Part shown: positions 49,245 to 58,447 of the stretch, in pieces
Layout of the letters: every line of letters starts with the position of its first letter
Numbering within the stretch: position 1 is the stretch's first letter
NCBI GenBank assembly: GCA_937927685.1
Contig: CALBSC010000038.1
Span: 91,265 to 155,264, forward strand
Direction: 5' to 3'
Length of the DNA: 64,000 nucleotides
Origin: an uncultured Burkholderiales bacterium
GTDB taxonomy: Bacteria; Pseudomonadota; Gammaproteobacteria; Burkholderiales; Burkholderiaceae_C
Notes under the pieces: model-generated
What the model was told of the DNA's origin: nothing
The model's database searches: none
What the model saw: the letters and a program-made list of their open reading frames with translations, nothing else
Translations under genes and position numbers: made by a program

Positions 49245-50420
49245 TCAACGACGCACAGGGTTGCTGAGCACGAAGTTGGCGTAGGTTTGCTCGGCGAACC
49301 GATGCCACAGCATGATCTCGGAACGGAATTTCTGCCAGCTGTCGTAGATCTTGCGGAAGGAGGGATTTTTTTCTGCTTCTTCTGCATAGAGGTCAAACGC
49401 CGCATCCTGGGCAGCCTTCATGATCTCGGTCGAGTAGGCATGCAGCTTCACGCCGTTGCCCACCAGACGGCGTAGCGCGGTGGGGTTTTTGAAATCGTAC
49501 TCGGCCATCATGTCGATGTTGGCTTCTGCAGCCGCGGCGGCAAAGGCGGCCTGGAAGTCCTTGGGCAGCGCATCCCAGGCTTTGGTGTTGATATAGAAGG
49601 AGTACATCGAGTTGCTCTCCCACCAGCCCGGGTAATAGTAGTGGTTGGCCACTTTGTAGAAACCCAGTTTCTCATCGTCATAGGGGCCCACCCATTCGGC
49701 CGCATCAATCGTGCCCTTTTCCAGCGCCTGATAGATCTCGCCACCCGCAATCTGCTGAGGAACGGCCCCCAGTCGGGCCATGACCTCCCCACCAATGCCG
49801 GGGATTCGCATCTTCAAGCCTTTGAGATCAGCCAACGATTTGATTTCCCGCTTGAACCAGCCCCCCATCTGAACACCGGTGTTGCCACCGGGGAAGCTCA
49901 CGATGTTGTAATCACGCAGGAAGTCACGGACCAGTTGCAAGCCACCGCCGTAGTACATCCAGGCGTTTTGCTGACGCTGATTCAGACCAAAGGGCAGCGT
50001 GGTCTCAAAGCCGAAGCTCTTGTTTTTGCCCACAAAATAATAGGACGCCGTGTGCGCACATTCGATGCCGCCATTTTGTAGTGCGTCGACCACCCCAAAA
50101 GCGGGCATCAATTCACCAGCAGCGTGCACGGAAATCTGGAACTTGCCGGACGTGATTTCCTGCAAACGCTTGGACAGAACCTCGGCACCCCCGTAAATCG
50201 TGTCCAGGCTCTTGGGAAAGCTGGAGGCCAATCGCCAACGGACTGTGGGCGTCGTCTGTGCCAACGCGGGGGCGGCCAGTGCCGCCACGGAGGCCGAAGC
50301 GACGCCGCGTTTGAGGAATCGTCGACGCGCGAACTGCGTCGATTCCGCATCCTGGACGCTTGGCGTGCACTCAGTGACCGATGAGGACGATTCCACCGTC
50401 GAGTTGCTGTCTGGTTTCAT
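49245..50420 (-). CDS. TRAP transporter substrate-binding protein, TakP-like (second)
   Basis: 391 residues from ATG 50420 with GGGAGC upstream. A long polar N-terminus (SNSTVESSSSVTECTPS) precedes the Tat motif FARRRFLKRG. Mature blocks WRLASSFPKSLDTIYGGAEVLSK, SYYFVGKNKSFGFE, SFPGGNTGVQMGGWFKREI, PQQIAGGEIYQALEKGTIDAAEWVGPYDDEKLG closely follow TakP. It is paralogous to the protein at 27431-28522. No DctQM genes adjoin it. A sigma-54-like promoter precedes it, so a role in scavenging keto or hydroxy acids under nitrogen stress is possible. Confidence 0.91.
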   Translation of the reverse strand: MKPDSNSTVESSSSVTECTPSVQDAESTQFARRRFLKRGVASASVAALAAPALAQTTPTVRWRLASSFPKSLDTIYGGAEVLSKRLQEITSGKFQISVHAAGELMPAFGVVDALQNGGIECAHTASYYFVGKNKSFGFETTLPFGLNQRQQNAWMYYGGGLQLVRDFLRDYNIVSFPGGNTGVQMGGWFKREIKSLADLKGLKMRIPGIGGEVMARLGAVPQQIAGGEIYQALEKGTIDAAEWVGPYDDEKLGFYKVANHYYYPGWWESNSMYSFYINTKAWDALPKDFQAAFAAAAAEANIDMMAEYDFKNPTALRRLVGNGVKLHAYSTEIMKAAQDAAFDLYAEEAEKNPSFRKIYDSWQKFRSEIMLWHRFAEQTYANFVLSNPVRR

Positions 50421-50464
50421 TGAAGCTCCCTTAACAAGTTGAAAAAACAAACTTGTCTGTGCAA

Positions 50465-50480
50465 TGCAAAAAGCGCGCCG
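50465..50480 (-). promoter_or_regulatory. Candidate sigma-54 promoter of the TakP-like gene
   Basis: The minus strand reads CGGCGC-GCTTT-TTGCA with correct GG-N10-GC spacing. The predicted start is near 50454, 34 bases before the ATG. An inverted repeat ACAAGTT-N9-AACTTGT (50434-50456) lies over the start and leader. Confidence 0.5.
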
Positions 50481-50539
50481 CTTCCTGCCAGGGGAAATGC
50501 TTCCAGGGCTGCGCCAGGATTGGGCAATGCCTGTTCGTA

Positions 50540-50558
50540 TCGCCTTGCCTTGGTGCAT
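50540..50558. promoter_or_regulatory. Degenerate NtrC-like site between divergent sigma-54 promoters
   Basis: TCGCCTTGCCTTGGTGCAT shares the 11-mer TGCCTTGGTGC with the cyanate operon site at 39728-39746. One half-site is intact (GGTGC); the other is GCCT instead of GCAC. It lies about 95 bases from the leftward start and 62 from the rightward start. Confidence 0.4.
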
Positions 50559-50584
50559 CAGGCGAAGTTTCAACGCTGAAAAAA

Positions 50585-50600
50585 TGGCGCCAATATTGCT
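50585..50600 (+). promoter_or_regulatory. Candidate sigma-54 promoter of the 59-residue peptide gene
   Basis: TGGCGC-CAATA-TTGCT on the plus strand matches TGGCRC-N5-TTGCW at every position. The predicted start is near 50611, 24 bases before an ATG that has AGGAG at good spacing. Confidence 0.65.
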
Positions 50601-50634
50601 ACTGTGATGCCTGAATACGCAGGAGATTTACAGG

Positions 50635-50814
50635 ATGCTGAAACCCATACTCAACCATTGCACCGTGCCGCTGGTGCTGGCGGCCATGACGATACTGACT
50701 TTATGGGGAAGCCCATGGGTGTTGAAAATGCCCACGCCCCCCGCGACCGTCATTCACCCGTCCCAGAATTCGATTGTGGGAATCGAGAGCGGTATCCTGT
50801 TTGTGCTGCTGTGA
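50635..50814 (+). CDS. Small putative membrane protein (59 residues)
   Basis: Not a recognised family. AGGAG lies nine bases before ATG 50635. The sequence starts MLKPILNHCTVPLVLAAM and has one clear membrane helix (PLVLAAMTILTLWG, residues 12-25). A Pro-rich segment (KMPTPPATVIHPS) follows, then a short hydrophobic end, SGILFVLL. The leading PILNH and Cys 9 would lie at the cytoplasmic face. A full-consensus sigma-54 promoter is placed 34-50 bases upstream, which argues for a real gene. It is divergent from the TakP-like gene and convergent with Bug 10. Transport accessory or stress peptide are possible roles, neither supported by homology. Confidence 0.6.
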   Translation: MLKPILNHCTVPLVLAAMTILTLWGSPWVLKMPTPPATVIHPSQNSIVGIESGILFVLL

Positions 50815-50874
50815 GAGCAGACGAGGGCCGCCTCGCACGTCACGTCATAACTGCATGCGTGTGTGGCGCCTCAC

Positions 50875-51888
50875 CTAATCCAGCGTGATTTTTTGACTCT
50901 GAATGAGTTTCAGCCATTGGGCTCTGTCTTTTAGCACCATCTCCTGGAAAGCTTCTGGTGTGCCACCAGCTGCCTCGGCCCCCAGGATCGCCAGTTTGTC
51001 GATCACATCCTTCGACTTCAGCGTTTTATTGAGCGCCTGGTTCAGTTTCATCTGAATGTCTTTGGGCAAATTTTTAGGGCCATAAAACCCCCACCAATTC
51101 ACGGATTCAAAATCCTTCAACCCGTAAGCAGAACCGATTTCTCGCATGGTCGGCGTTGTGGGCATCAGCGGGGATCGATTTTTCCCGAGCACAGCCAAAG
51201 CGGCCAACTTCCCGTCCTGCACGTGGGAGACCCCGGACACGATGCTGTCAAAGAGAACATGCACTTTCCCGGAGATCAAATCTGGAATAGACAGGCCAGA
51301 GCCCTTGTAGGGAATGTGGACCATTTGAACGCCCGCTTCAACCTTGAATGCCTCGCCAGTCAGGTGCATGATCGTTCCAGTCCCGGCGGAAGAAAAATTC
51401 AAGATATTGGGATTGGCCTTGGCATACGCAATCAAGTCCTTCAGGCTTGCAGATGGGATCGTCTTGGTGACCATCATGATTTGCGGCGCCACAGCGCCGA
51501 AGATGATGGGTGTGAAGTCTGTGTCGTAGTTGAACGGCACGTTTTTATTCAACACGGCCCCAATGGAATGCGTGCTGGATGATGTGATCAGAATCGTGTA
51601 GCCGTCCGGGGCTGCTTTAGCTACCAGATTGGAGCCGATGTTGCCACCGGCACCCGCATGGTTTTCAACGACGATGGGCTTTCCGAGAACTTCCTGGAGT
51701 TTTTGCGCAATCGTCCTGGCAATCAGATCCGTCGATCCCGCCGCTGGAAATGGCGTGATCAGGGTGATGGGCCGGTTGGGGTAATCGGCTGACTGCGCGT
51801 GGGCAGTGACCAGTGCGCCCGCCCAGAGCAGCAACCACAAGCACGCCAAGCGATAAACATTCAACGTGAACATGTTTTTGGGTTTCAT
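50875..51888 (-). CDS. Bug/TctC-family periplasmic binding protein 10
   Basis: 337 residues from ATG 51888, with GAGGAA upstream. Signal peptide region MKPKNMFTLNVYRLACLWLLLWAGALVTAHAQ, then LITPFPAAGSTDLIAR, VVENHAGAGGNIGSNLVAK, SSAGTGTIMHLTGEAF and IPYKGSGLSIPDL. FPAAGSTD alters the usual glycine pair. This copy stands alone, with no enzyme gene on its strand nearby, and has its own sigma-54-like promoter and an NtrC palindrome, unlike the Bug genes in the left array. Confidence 0.92.
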   Translation of the reverse strand: MKPKNMFTLNVYRLACLWLLLWAGALVTAHAQSADYPNRPITLITPFPAAGSTDLIARTIAQKLQEVLGKPIVVENHAGAGGNIGSNLVAKAAPDGYTILITSSSTHSIGAVLNKNVPFNYDTDFTPIIFGAVAPQIMMVTKTIPSASLKDLIAYAKANPNILNFSSAGTGTIMHLTGEAFKVEAGVQMVHIPYKGSGLSIPDLISGKVHVLFDSIVSGVSHVQDGKLAALAVLGKNRSPLMPTTPTMREIGSAYGLKDFESVNWWGFYGPKNLPKDIQMKLNQALNKTLKSKDVIDKLAILGAEAAGGTPEAFQEMVLKDRAQWLKLIQSQKITLD

Positions 51889-51926
51889 TGATTTCCTCAG
51901 CGCTCTCACGAGTTGCCCACCTGGTA

Positions 51927-51942
51927 AGCAAACATTAAGCCA
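51927..51942 (-). promoter_or_regulatory. Candidate sigma-54 promoter of Bug 10
   Basis: The minus strand reads TGGCTT-AATGT-TTGCT with GG-N10-GC spacing and 9 of 11 consensus bases. The predicted start is near 51916, 28 bases before the ATG. Confidence 0.55.
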
Positions 51943-52039
51943 GAAACCATCAGATGTTCTGCAGTTCGCGCCTTCAGCCTGCCCACTGGGCCTTCTTCGA
52001 GGACACGCTGAAATCACGCATCACACCGGCTGGCACCCT

Positions 52040-52056
52040 TGCACGCATTCAGTGCA
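52040..52056. promoter_or_regulatory. Candidate NtrC enhancer palindrome upstream of Bug 10
   Basis: TGCACGCATTCAGTGCA has perfect TGCAC/GTGCA arms with N7 between, the spacing seen in NtrC sites. It lies about 132 bases upstream of the predicted sigma-54 start. Confidence 0.55.
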
Positions 52057-52275
52057 GCCGATGCGTCTCGCGTCACCTTCCCGTGCATGCGCCCTGCGAC
52101 CTGCCCCTCGTCAGGGCATCATGGAATTGATCAATGAGCCCCCGTTCCGATGAACGGGTGCTACCCTGAACACGATGCGCGAGCAAGGTGAACCCAGACC
52201 CGACCATATCCCGATTCGTTCATACGAACGCGAAAGGCACTGTCTGCGACTGGCAGGAATGGGGAATTGAAGAAG

Positions 52276-52350
52276 TGGTGCGTGGTGAGGGTTTCGAACC
52301 CCCGACCCCCGCCGTGTGAAGGCGATGCTCTACCACTGAGCTAACCACGC
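52276..52350 (-). tRNA. tRNA-Val, anticodon CAC
   Basis: A complete cloverleaf on the minus strand. Acceptor GCGTGGT/ACCACGC with discriminator A and an encoded CCA, D-arm GCTC-AGTGGTAGA-GC, anticodon stem TCGCC/GGCGG with loop TTCACAC, and T-arm with GGTTCGAAA. Positions 34-36 are CAC, reading the GUG valine codon. It lies 29 bases downstream of dnaQ on the same strand and may be read through from the isc-dnaQ transcript. Confidence 0.95.
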
Positions 52351-52379
52351 AAGCTTTGCCGTTGCAGCAAAGACAAATA

Positions 52380-53093
52380 TTATGCCACAGGATTTTCTAG
52401 CGCCCGCCAGACGGTTTTGCCGCCACTCGCCTTGTCCACTTGTTTCAGGACATCGTCGTGCGCGGTCAGTTCTTGCTCACTGGCGCTCAGGACGGGCAAA
52501 TCGAACTGGCTCAGGTCCAGACGCTCCAGGGAAGAGCCCTGGGAAACATCGTCCATCACGTCGATCAACAAGGCGTCCTGTCCGCGCGTCATGTTGATGT
52601 ACACATCGGCCAACAGTTCAGCATCCAGCAGGGCGCCGTGCAGGGTACGACCCGAGTTGTCCACTTCGAGGCGGTCACACAGTGCATCCAGCGAGTTGCG
52701 CTTGCCGGGAAAGCGTTCCTTGGCCATCTGCAGGCTGTCAACAATGTTGGCCACCACCTGCTTGATGGGTCCGCGGCCGATCAACTCGAGTTCCTTGTTC
52801 AAAAATCCCACATCGAACGCAGCGTTGTGGATGATGACCTCGGCGTCCGCCAGATAGTCCAGCAACTCTTCCGCCACCTGGGCAAATTTGGGCTTGTCGC
52901 GCAGGAACTCGTTGCTGATGCCGTGCACCTTCAGCGCATCTTCATGGCTGTCGCGTTCGGGGTTGAGGTAGAAGTGCTTGTTGTTTCCGGTGAGCTTGCG
53001 ATGCAGCAATTCAACGCAGCCGATTTCGATGATGCGGTCGCCGTTCTCGGCAGACAGGCCAGTGGTTTCGGTGTCCAGAATGATCTGTCGCAT
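52380..53093 (-). CDS. dnaQ: DNA polymerase III epsilon subunit (3'-5' proofreading exonuclease)
   Basis: 237 residues from ATG 53093; the longer frame has a non-family N-terminus. The DEDDh exonuclease motifs are present: Exo I QIILDTETTGL, Exo II VIIHNAAFDVGFL, Exo III HGALLDAELLADVY with the catalytic His. After about residue 185 a shorter C-terminal tail (for alpha-subunit binding) ends VDKASGGKTVWRALENPVA. It lies 8 bases after fdx, so it seems to be cotranscribed with the isc genes. Confidence 0.94.
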   Translation of the reverse strand: MRQIILDTETTGLSAENGDRIIEIGCVELLHRKLTGNNKHFYLNPERDSHEDALKVHGISNEFLRDKPKFAQVAEELLDYLADAEVIIHNAAFDVGFLNKELELIGRGPIKQVVANIVDSLQMAKERFPGKRNSLDALCDRLEVDNSGRTLHGALLDAELLADVYINMTRGQDALLIDVMDDVSQGSSLERLDLSQFDLPVLSASEQELTAHDDVLKQVDKASGGKTVWRALENPVA

Positions 53094-53101
53094 GGCCGCT
53101 C

Positions 53102-53440
53102 TCAATGGTTTTCGCGCGCGTGGTTGATGGTGTAGCGCGGGATCTCGATGGTGAGCGGGGTAGTGCCCACGATGACCTGACAACTCAGGCGCGAGTTGGG
53201 CTCCAGGCCCCACGCGCGGTCCAGCAGGTCTTCTTCATTTTCTTCGGCCGGTGTCAGGGTGCTGAAACCCTCGCGGACGATGACGTGGCAGGTGGTGCAG
53301 GCGCAACTTTGGTCGCAGGCATGCTCGATGGGAATCTGGTTGTCCAGCAGTGCCTCGCACAGGGTGTTGCCAGGCAGTGAATCGATGTTTGCACCCTGTG
53401 GACAAAACTCGGGATGCGGCAGAATTTTGATGATAGTCAT
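53102..53440 (-). CDS. fdx: ISC-type 2Fe-2S ferredoxin
   Basis: 112 residues. Cluster ligands are Cys in IEHACDQSCACTTCHVIV plus a later Cys in RLSCQVIVG. The N-terminus ILPHPEFCPQGANIDSLPG and the LTPAEENEEDLLDRAWGLEPNSRL segment are standard for Fdx of the isc operon. It donates electrons in iron-sulfur cluster assembly. Its start overlaps the hscA stop (TGATG). Confidence 0.95.
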   Translation of the reverse strand: MTIIKILPHPEFCPQGANIDSLPGNTLCEALLDNQIPIEHACDQSCACTTCHVIVREGFSTLTPAEENEEDLLDRAWGLEPNSRLSCQVIVGTTPLTIEIPRYTINHARENH

Positions 53441-55296
53441 CAGAGGGTCTCGATGTGTTGGCCCGCCAGCGCTTGCTGGATGCCTCGGTTCATGCGCTGG
53501 GCCGCAAAGGCCTCGGTGCCTTTGGCCAGGGCATCGGTGGCAGATTCTATGGAAGCGGCATCGTCCAGCGTTTTGGACTGCAACGCCGCCGCCATCAAGT
53601 CGTCAATGCTGCGGCGCTCATCGGCGGTGAGCAAGTCGCCATCCGCCTTCAGTGCACTTTGCGTGGCCAGCCACAGGCGGTCGACATCCAGCCGGGCCTC
53701 GGCCAACGCACGCGCCTTCATGTCTTGCTCCGCCGTGCTGAAACTGTCTTGCAGCATGCGGGCAATGTCGTCATCGTTCAGGCCATACGAGGGCTTCACC
53801 TCGATACTGGCCTCGACCCCACTGCCCTGCTCTCGCGCACCCACTTGCAGCAGACCATCGGCATCCACGGTGAAGGTGACGCGAATACGCGCCGCACCGG
53901 CCGCCATGGGAGGAATGCCGCGCAATTCAAAGCGCGCCAGGCTGCGGCAATCGGCTACCAGGTCACGTTCGCCCTGCACGACGTGCAAGGCCAGCGCTGT
54001 CTGCCCATCGCGGTAGGTGGTGAAATCCTGCGCCATGGCGGTGGGGATGGTCTGGTTGCGCGGCACGATGCGCTCGACCAGACCGCCCATGGTCTCAATG
54101 CCCAGCGACAAGGGAATCACGTCCAGCAGCAGCAATTCGCCGTCGGGGTTGTTGCCGGCGAGCTGGTTGGCCTGGATGGCTGCGCCGAGCGCGACCACCT
54201 CATCCGGGTTGAGGTCGGTCAGGGGCTCACGACCAAACAGTTGACCGACGGCTTGTTGCACGTGCGGCATGCGGGTGGAACCGCCCACCATCACCACCCC
54301 TTGCACCTCGTCAGCCGTGACCCTGGCGTCGCGCAAGGCCTTGCGAACAGCACTCAGGGTGCGTTGCGTGAGCGCCGACGTGGCGGCTTCAAAGTGAGCG
54401 CGGTCCACAGCGAGAGACCATGCGCCGTCGGACATATCGGCCTTGAACAGGGCCTGGGGCTGGACCGACAAAGCCTCCTTGCAGGCCCGCGCGGCCACCA
54501 TGACCGTTGCCTTGTCTTGCGCGGTACGGGCCTGACGCCCCGCGGTGGTGAGCACCCAGTCGGCCAGAGCCCGGTCGTAGTCGTCACCACCGAGTGCGGA
54601 ATCGCCCCCGGTGGAGAGCACTTCAAACACCCCGCGGGTCAGCCGCAAGATGGAAATATCAAACGTGCCGCCACCCAAATCGTAGATGGCGTAGAGGCCT
54701 TCGCTGGCATGGTCCAGGCCATAGGCAATCGCAGCGGCAGTGGGCTCGTTGATGAGGCGCAGCACGTTCAAGCCGGCGAGCTGGGCGGCATCCTTGGTGG
54801 CCTGTCGCTGGGCATCGTCAAAATAGGCCGGAACCGTGATGACAGCACCATAGAGGTCGTCATTGAAGGTGTCCTCGGCGCGGTACCGCAAGGTGGCCAG
54901 GATTTCTGCGCTGACCTCCACCGGTGACTTCTCGCCGGCACGGGTTTGCAGCGACAGCATGCCGGCCTTGTCCACAAACTGGTAGGGCAATTGCTCGCGA
55001 TGGGCAATGTCGGCCAGACCACGCCCCATGAAGCGCTTGACGGACACCAGGGTGTTGGCGGGATCCTCTGACTGGGCAGCCAGCGCGTCATGGCCGATTT
55101 GACGCCCTCCCCCCTCGAGGTAACGCACCGCCGAAGGCAGAATGACACGACCCGCCGCGTCCGGCAAGCATTCGGCGACACCGTGACGCACGCTGGCCAC
55201 CAGCGAATGCGTGGTCCCCAGGTCAATGCCGACGGCAATGCGTCGCTGGTGGGGATCGGGGGCTTGCCCCGGTTCGGAAATCTGTAACAGCGCCAT
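53440..55296 (-). CDS. hscA: Fe-S assembly chaperone HscA (Hsp70 family)
   Basis: 618 residues. The actin-like ATPase has VGIDLGTTHSLVA, GAVITVPAYFDDAQRQATKDAAQLAG, LINEPTAAAIAYGLD and YDLGGGTFDISI. A substrate domain follows from about residue 390 (DVIPLSLGIETMGG). It drives cluster release from IscU with HscB in the cytoplasm. It is 17 bases after hscB. No unusual features. Confidence 0.96.
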   Translation of the reverse strand: MALLQISEPGQAPDPHQRRIAVGIDLGTTHSLVASVRHGVAECLPDAAGRVILPSAVRYLEGGGRQIGHDALAAQSEDPANTLVSVKRFMGRGLADIAHREQLPYQFVDKAGMLSLQTRAGEKSPVEVSAEILATLRYRAEDTFNDDLYGAVITVPAYFDDAQRQATKDAAQLAGLNVLRLINEPTAAAIAYGLDHASEGLYAIYDLGGGTFDISILRLTRGVFEVLSTGGDSALGGDDYDRALADWVLTTAGRQARTAQDKATVMVAARACKEALSVQPQALFKADMSDGAWSLAVDRAHFEAATSALTQRTLSAVRKALRDARVTADEVQGVVMVGGSTRMPHVQQAVGQLFGREPLTDLNPDEVVALGAAIQANQLAGNNPDGELLLLDVIPLSLGIETMGGLVERIVPRNQTIPTAMAQDFTTYRDGQTALALHVVQGERDLVADCRSLARFELRGIPPMAAGAARIRVTFTVDADGLLQVGAREQGSGVEASIEVKPSYGLNDDDIARMLQDSFSTAEQDMKARALAEARLDVDRLWLATQSALKADGDLLTADERRSIDDLMAAALQSKTLDDAASIESATDALAKGTEAFAAQRMNRGIQQALAGQHIETL

Positions 55297-55313
55297 GGAC
55301 GCTATTGTCGCTG

Positions 55314-55859
55314 TTACCGAGGGTCCATACTGTCCATCCGGGTTTCAACATCGCGTAAAAACCGTTCGATGAACATCAGGCCGCGCACTTGCTGCGCCGC
55401 AGCGAGGGCGTCCTGCTGGACGTCGAGCAGGGTGGCACAGGCGTGCAAGGCCTCGCGCCGGGCCTGCATCACCTCATCGTGCAGCCCTTCCAGCACGGAC
55501 AGGCGATCGGCCTCATCCAGTGCCTCGCGCCAGCCCATTTGCTGCATGAGAAATGCCGGGGGCATGGCCGTGTTGTTCTCGGCCTGGATGGGCGCACCCT
55601 GCAGCTCGCACAGGTAGGCCGCGCGCTTGAGCGGGTCTTTGAGTCGCTGATGGGCTTCGTTGATGCGCACCGACCATTGCATGGCCACACGCTGGGCTGC
55701 CGCGCCCTGGGCCGCAAATCGATCCGGGTGCGCTTGGCGCAGGAGGTCCTTCCAGCGTGATTCGATGTCGGCGGCAGTTTGCGCAAAGCGGCGCGGCAAC
55801 TCGAACAGCGTGAAGTCGTCGGCGGCCAGTTCGGGCAACGCCTGCGAGGGCGCGCTCAC
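55314..55859 (-). CDS. hscB: Co-chaperone HscB (J-domain protein)
   Basis: 181 residues if started at GTG 55859, one base after the iscA stop. A longer open frame to 55970 overlaps iscA completely and does not look like HscB. The J-domain has DDFTLFELPRRFAQTAADIESRWKDLLRQAHPDRFA with the HPD motif; RAAYLCELQG and the C-terminal helical IscU-binding part follow. It stimulates the HscA ATPase and delivers IscU. Confidence 0.93.
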   Translation of the reverse strand: MSAPSQALPELAADDFTLFELPRRFAQTAADIESRWKDLLRQAHPDRFAAQGAAAQRVAMQWSVRINEAHQRLKDPLKRAAYLCELQGAPIQAENNTAMPPAFLMQQMGWREALDEADRLSVLEGLHDEVMQARREALHACATLLDVQQDALAAAQQVRGLMFIERFLRDVETRMDSMDPR

Positions 55860-55860
55860 C

Positions 55861-56184
55861 TCAGACCCGGAAGGACTCGCCGCAACCGCAACGGTCGCGC
55901 TCGTTGGGGTTGTTGAAGCGAAACCCCTCGTTGAGCCCTTCGCGCACAAAGTCCAGTTCGGTGCCGTCAATGTAGGCCAGGCTCTTGGGGTCGACCAGCA
56001 CCTTCACACCGTGGCCTTCGAAGATGACATCCTCGGGCTCCATGTCGTCCACGTACTCGAGCTTGTAGGCCAGGCCAGAGCAACCCGTGGTTTTGACGCC
56101 CAGGCGGACACCCACGCCCTTGCCACGCTTGCTGAGGTAGCGAGTGACGTGCCGGGCAGCGGCTTCGGTCAGGGTAACAGCCAT
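55861..56184 (-). CDS. iscA: Iron-sulfur assembly protein IscA
   Basis: 107 residues. It has the three Cys of the family: TTGCSGLAYK and GCGES near the end (CGCGESF). MAVTLTEAAARHVTRYLSKRGKGVGVRLGVKTTG and ILVDPKSL-type VLVDPKSLAYIDG are typical. It is a carrier of Fe or Fe-S for downstream apoproteins and lies 7 bases after iscU. Confidence 0.96.
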   Translation of the reverse strand: MAVTLTEAAARHVTRYLSKRGKGVGVRLGVKTTGCSGLAYKLEYVDDMEPEDVIFEGHGVKVLVDPKSLAYIDGTELDFVREGLNEGFRFNNPNERDRCGCGESFRV

Positions 56185-56191
56185 GCCGTCC

Positions 56192-56578
56192 TCAGTGTGC
56201 GTGCTTCTTTTTGTAATCGTCCACAGCCGCCTTGATGGCGTCTTCGGCCAGGATGGAGCAATGGATTTTCACAGGCGGGAGGGCCAGCTCTTCCGCGATT
56301 TGGGTGTTCTTGAGGGCAGCCGCCTCGTCCAGGGTTTTGCCTTTAACCCATTCGGTCACGAGCGATGACGAGGCAATGGCCGAACCACAGCCATAGGTCT
56401 TGAAGCGCGCGTCTTCGATGACCCCCGTGGTCGGGTTGACCTTGATTTGCAGTTTCATCACGTCGCCACAGGCGGGCGCGCCCACCATGCCGGTTCCGAC
56501 GGACTCATCGCCCTTGTCGAACGAACCGACGTTGCGAGGATTTTCGTAATGGTCAATGACCTTGTCGCTGTATGCCAT
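56192..56578 (-). CDS. iscU: Fe-S cluster scaffold IscU
   Basis: 128 residues. Ligand Cys 37 is in GAPACGDVM with the conserved Asp next to it. The others are in KTYGCGSAIASSS and the HscA-binding LPPVKIHCS. It assembles 2Fe-2S and 4Fe-4S clusters with sulfur from IscS. No truncation or substitution was seen. Confidence 0.97.
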   Translation of the reverse strand: MAYSDKVIDHYENPRNVGSFDKGDESVGTGMVGAPACGDVMKLQIKVNPTTGVIEDARFKTYGCGSAIASSSLVTEWVKGKTLDEAAALKNTQIAEELALPPVKIHCSILAEDAIKAAVDDYKKKHAH

Positions 56579-56614
56579 GAATAACTCCGTGTCCCGATAT
56601 CGGCATGCGGGCGC

Positions 56615-57835
<1,221 letters not shown>

Positions 57836-57876
57836 GGAATCAGCAAAGAGGCATCAATGGGGAAGAACGTCGGGAC

Positions 57877-58413
57877 TCAGCCCTTGGCGAATGCATTACC
57901 CAGGGCGAACACCGAGTTGGGGGCGTTCACGCGGATGGGCTTGACCACAGGCGCAGAGGAAATGGCCCGCTTGACCGCAGGCTTGTCCTCGATCTGGATG
58001 CCTTTGGCGATTTGCTCATCCACCAGTTTTTGCAACGTGACCGAATCCAGGAACTCGACCATGCGCTGGTTGAGGGACGACCACAGCTCGTGCGTCATGC
58101 AACGGCCGGTGTCGCCCAGGCAGTTTTCCTTGCCTCCGCAGTGGGTGGCATCGATGGGTTCGTCCACCGACACGATGATGTCGGCCACGGTGATCTCGGC
58201 AGCCTTGCGCCCCAGGGTGTAGCCGCCCCCAGGACCGCGAGTGGACTCGACCAGGTCGTGACGACGCAGCTTGCCAAACAACTGCTCCAGATAGGACAGG
58301 GAGATTTGCTGGCGCTGGCTGATGGCCGCCAGGGTGACGGGGCCGCTGTTTTGACGCAAGGCCAGATCGATCATGGCGGTAACGGCGAAACGACCTTTGG
58401 TGGTAAGACGCAT
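57877..58413 (-). CDS. iscR: Fe-S cluster-responsive regulator IscR (Rrf2 family)
   Basis: 178 residues. The Rrf2 winged helix is MRLTTKGRFAVTAMIDLALRQ with ISLSYLEQLFGKLRRHDLVESTRGPGGGYTLG. Cluster ligands Cys fall in HCGGKENCLGDTGRCMTHELW. The tail is longer than E. coli IscR by about 15 residues (rich in VKRAISSAPVVK). As a holo-protein it represses the isc operon; the box at 58448-58472 is its likely target. Confidence 0.96.
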   Translation of the reverse strand: MRLTTKGRFAVTAMIDLALRQNSGPVTLAAISQRQQISLSYLEQLFGKLRRHDLVESTRGPGGGYTLGRKAAEITVADIIVSVDEPIDATHCGGKENCLGDTGRCMTHELWSSLNQRMVEFLDSVTLQKLVDEQIAKGIQIEDKPAVKRAISSAPVVKPIRVNAPNSVFALGNAFAKG

Positions 58414-58447
58414 GACAAGCTCCTTCAGGGCTTTGGCTCGACTTCGT

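Larger units (their letters stand above)
51889..52275. other. Intergenic region upstream of Bug 10
   Basis: This 387-base gap holds the promoter and enhancer-type site of Bug 10 and, nearer the tRNA, two small palindromes: CCCGTTC-CGAT-GAACGGG (52141-52158) and a CGTTC/GAACG repeat near 52219-52233. Neither has a T-run. No further gene is visible. Confidence 0.45.

Noticed and set aside
53455..54927. Rightward open frame of 490 codons opposite hscA
   Set aside because: Antisense to a complete Hsp70 gene; composition is that of a shadow frame.
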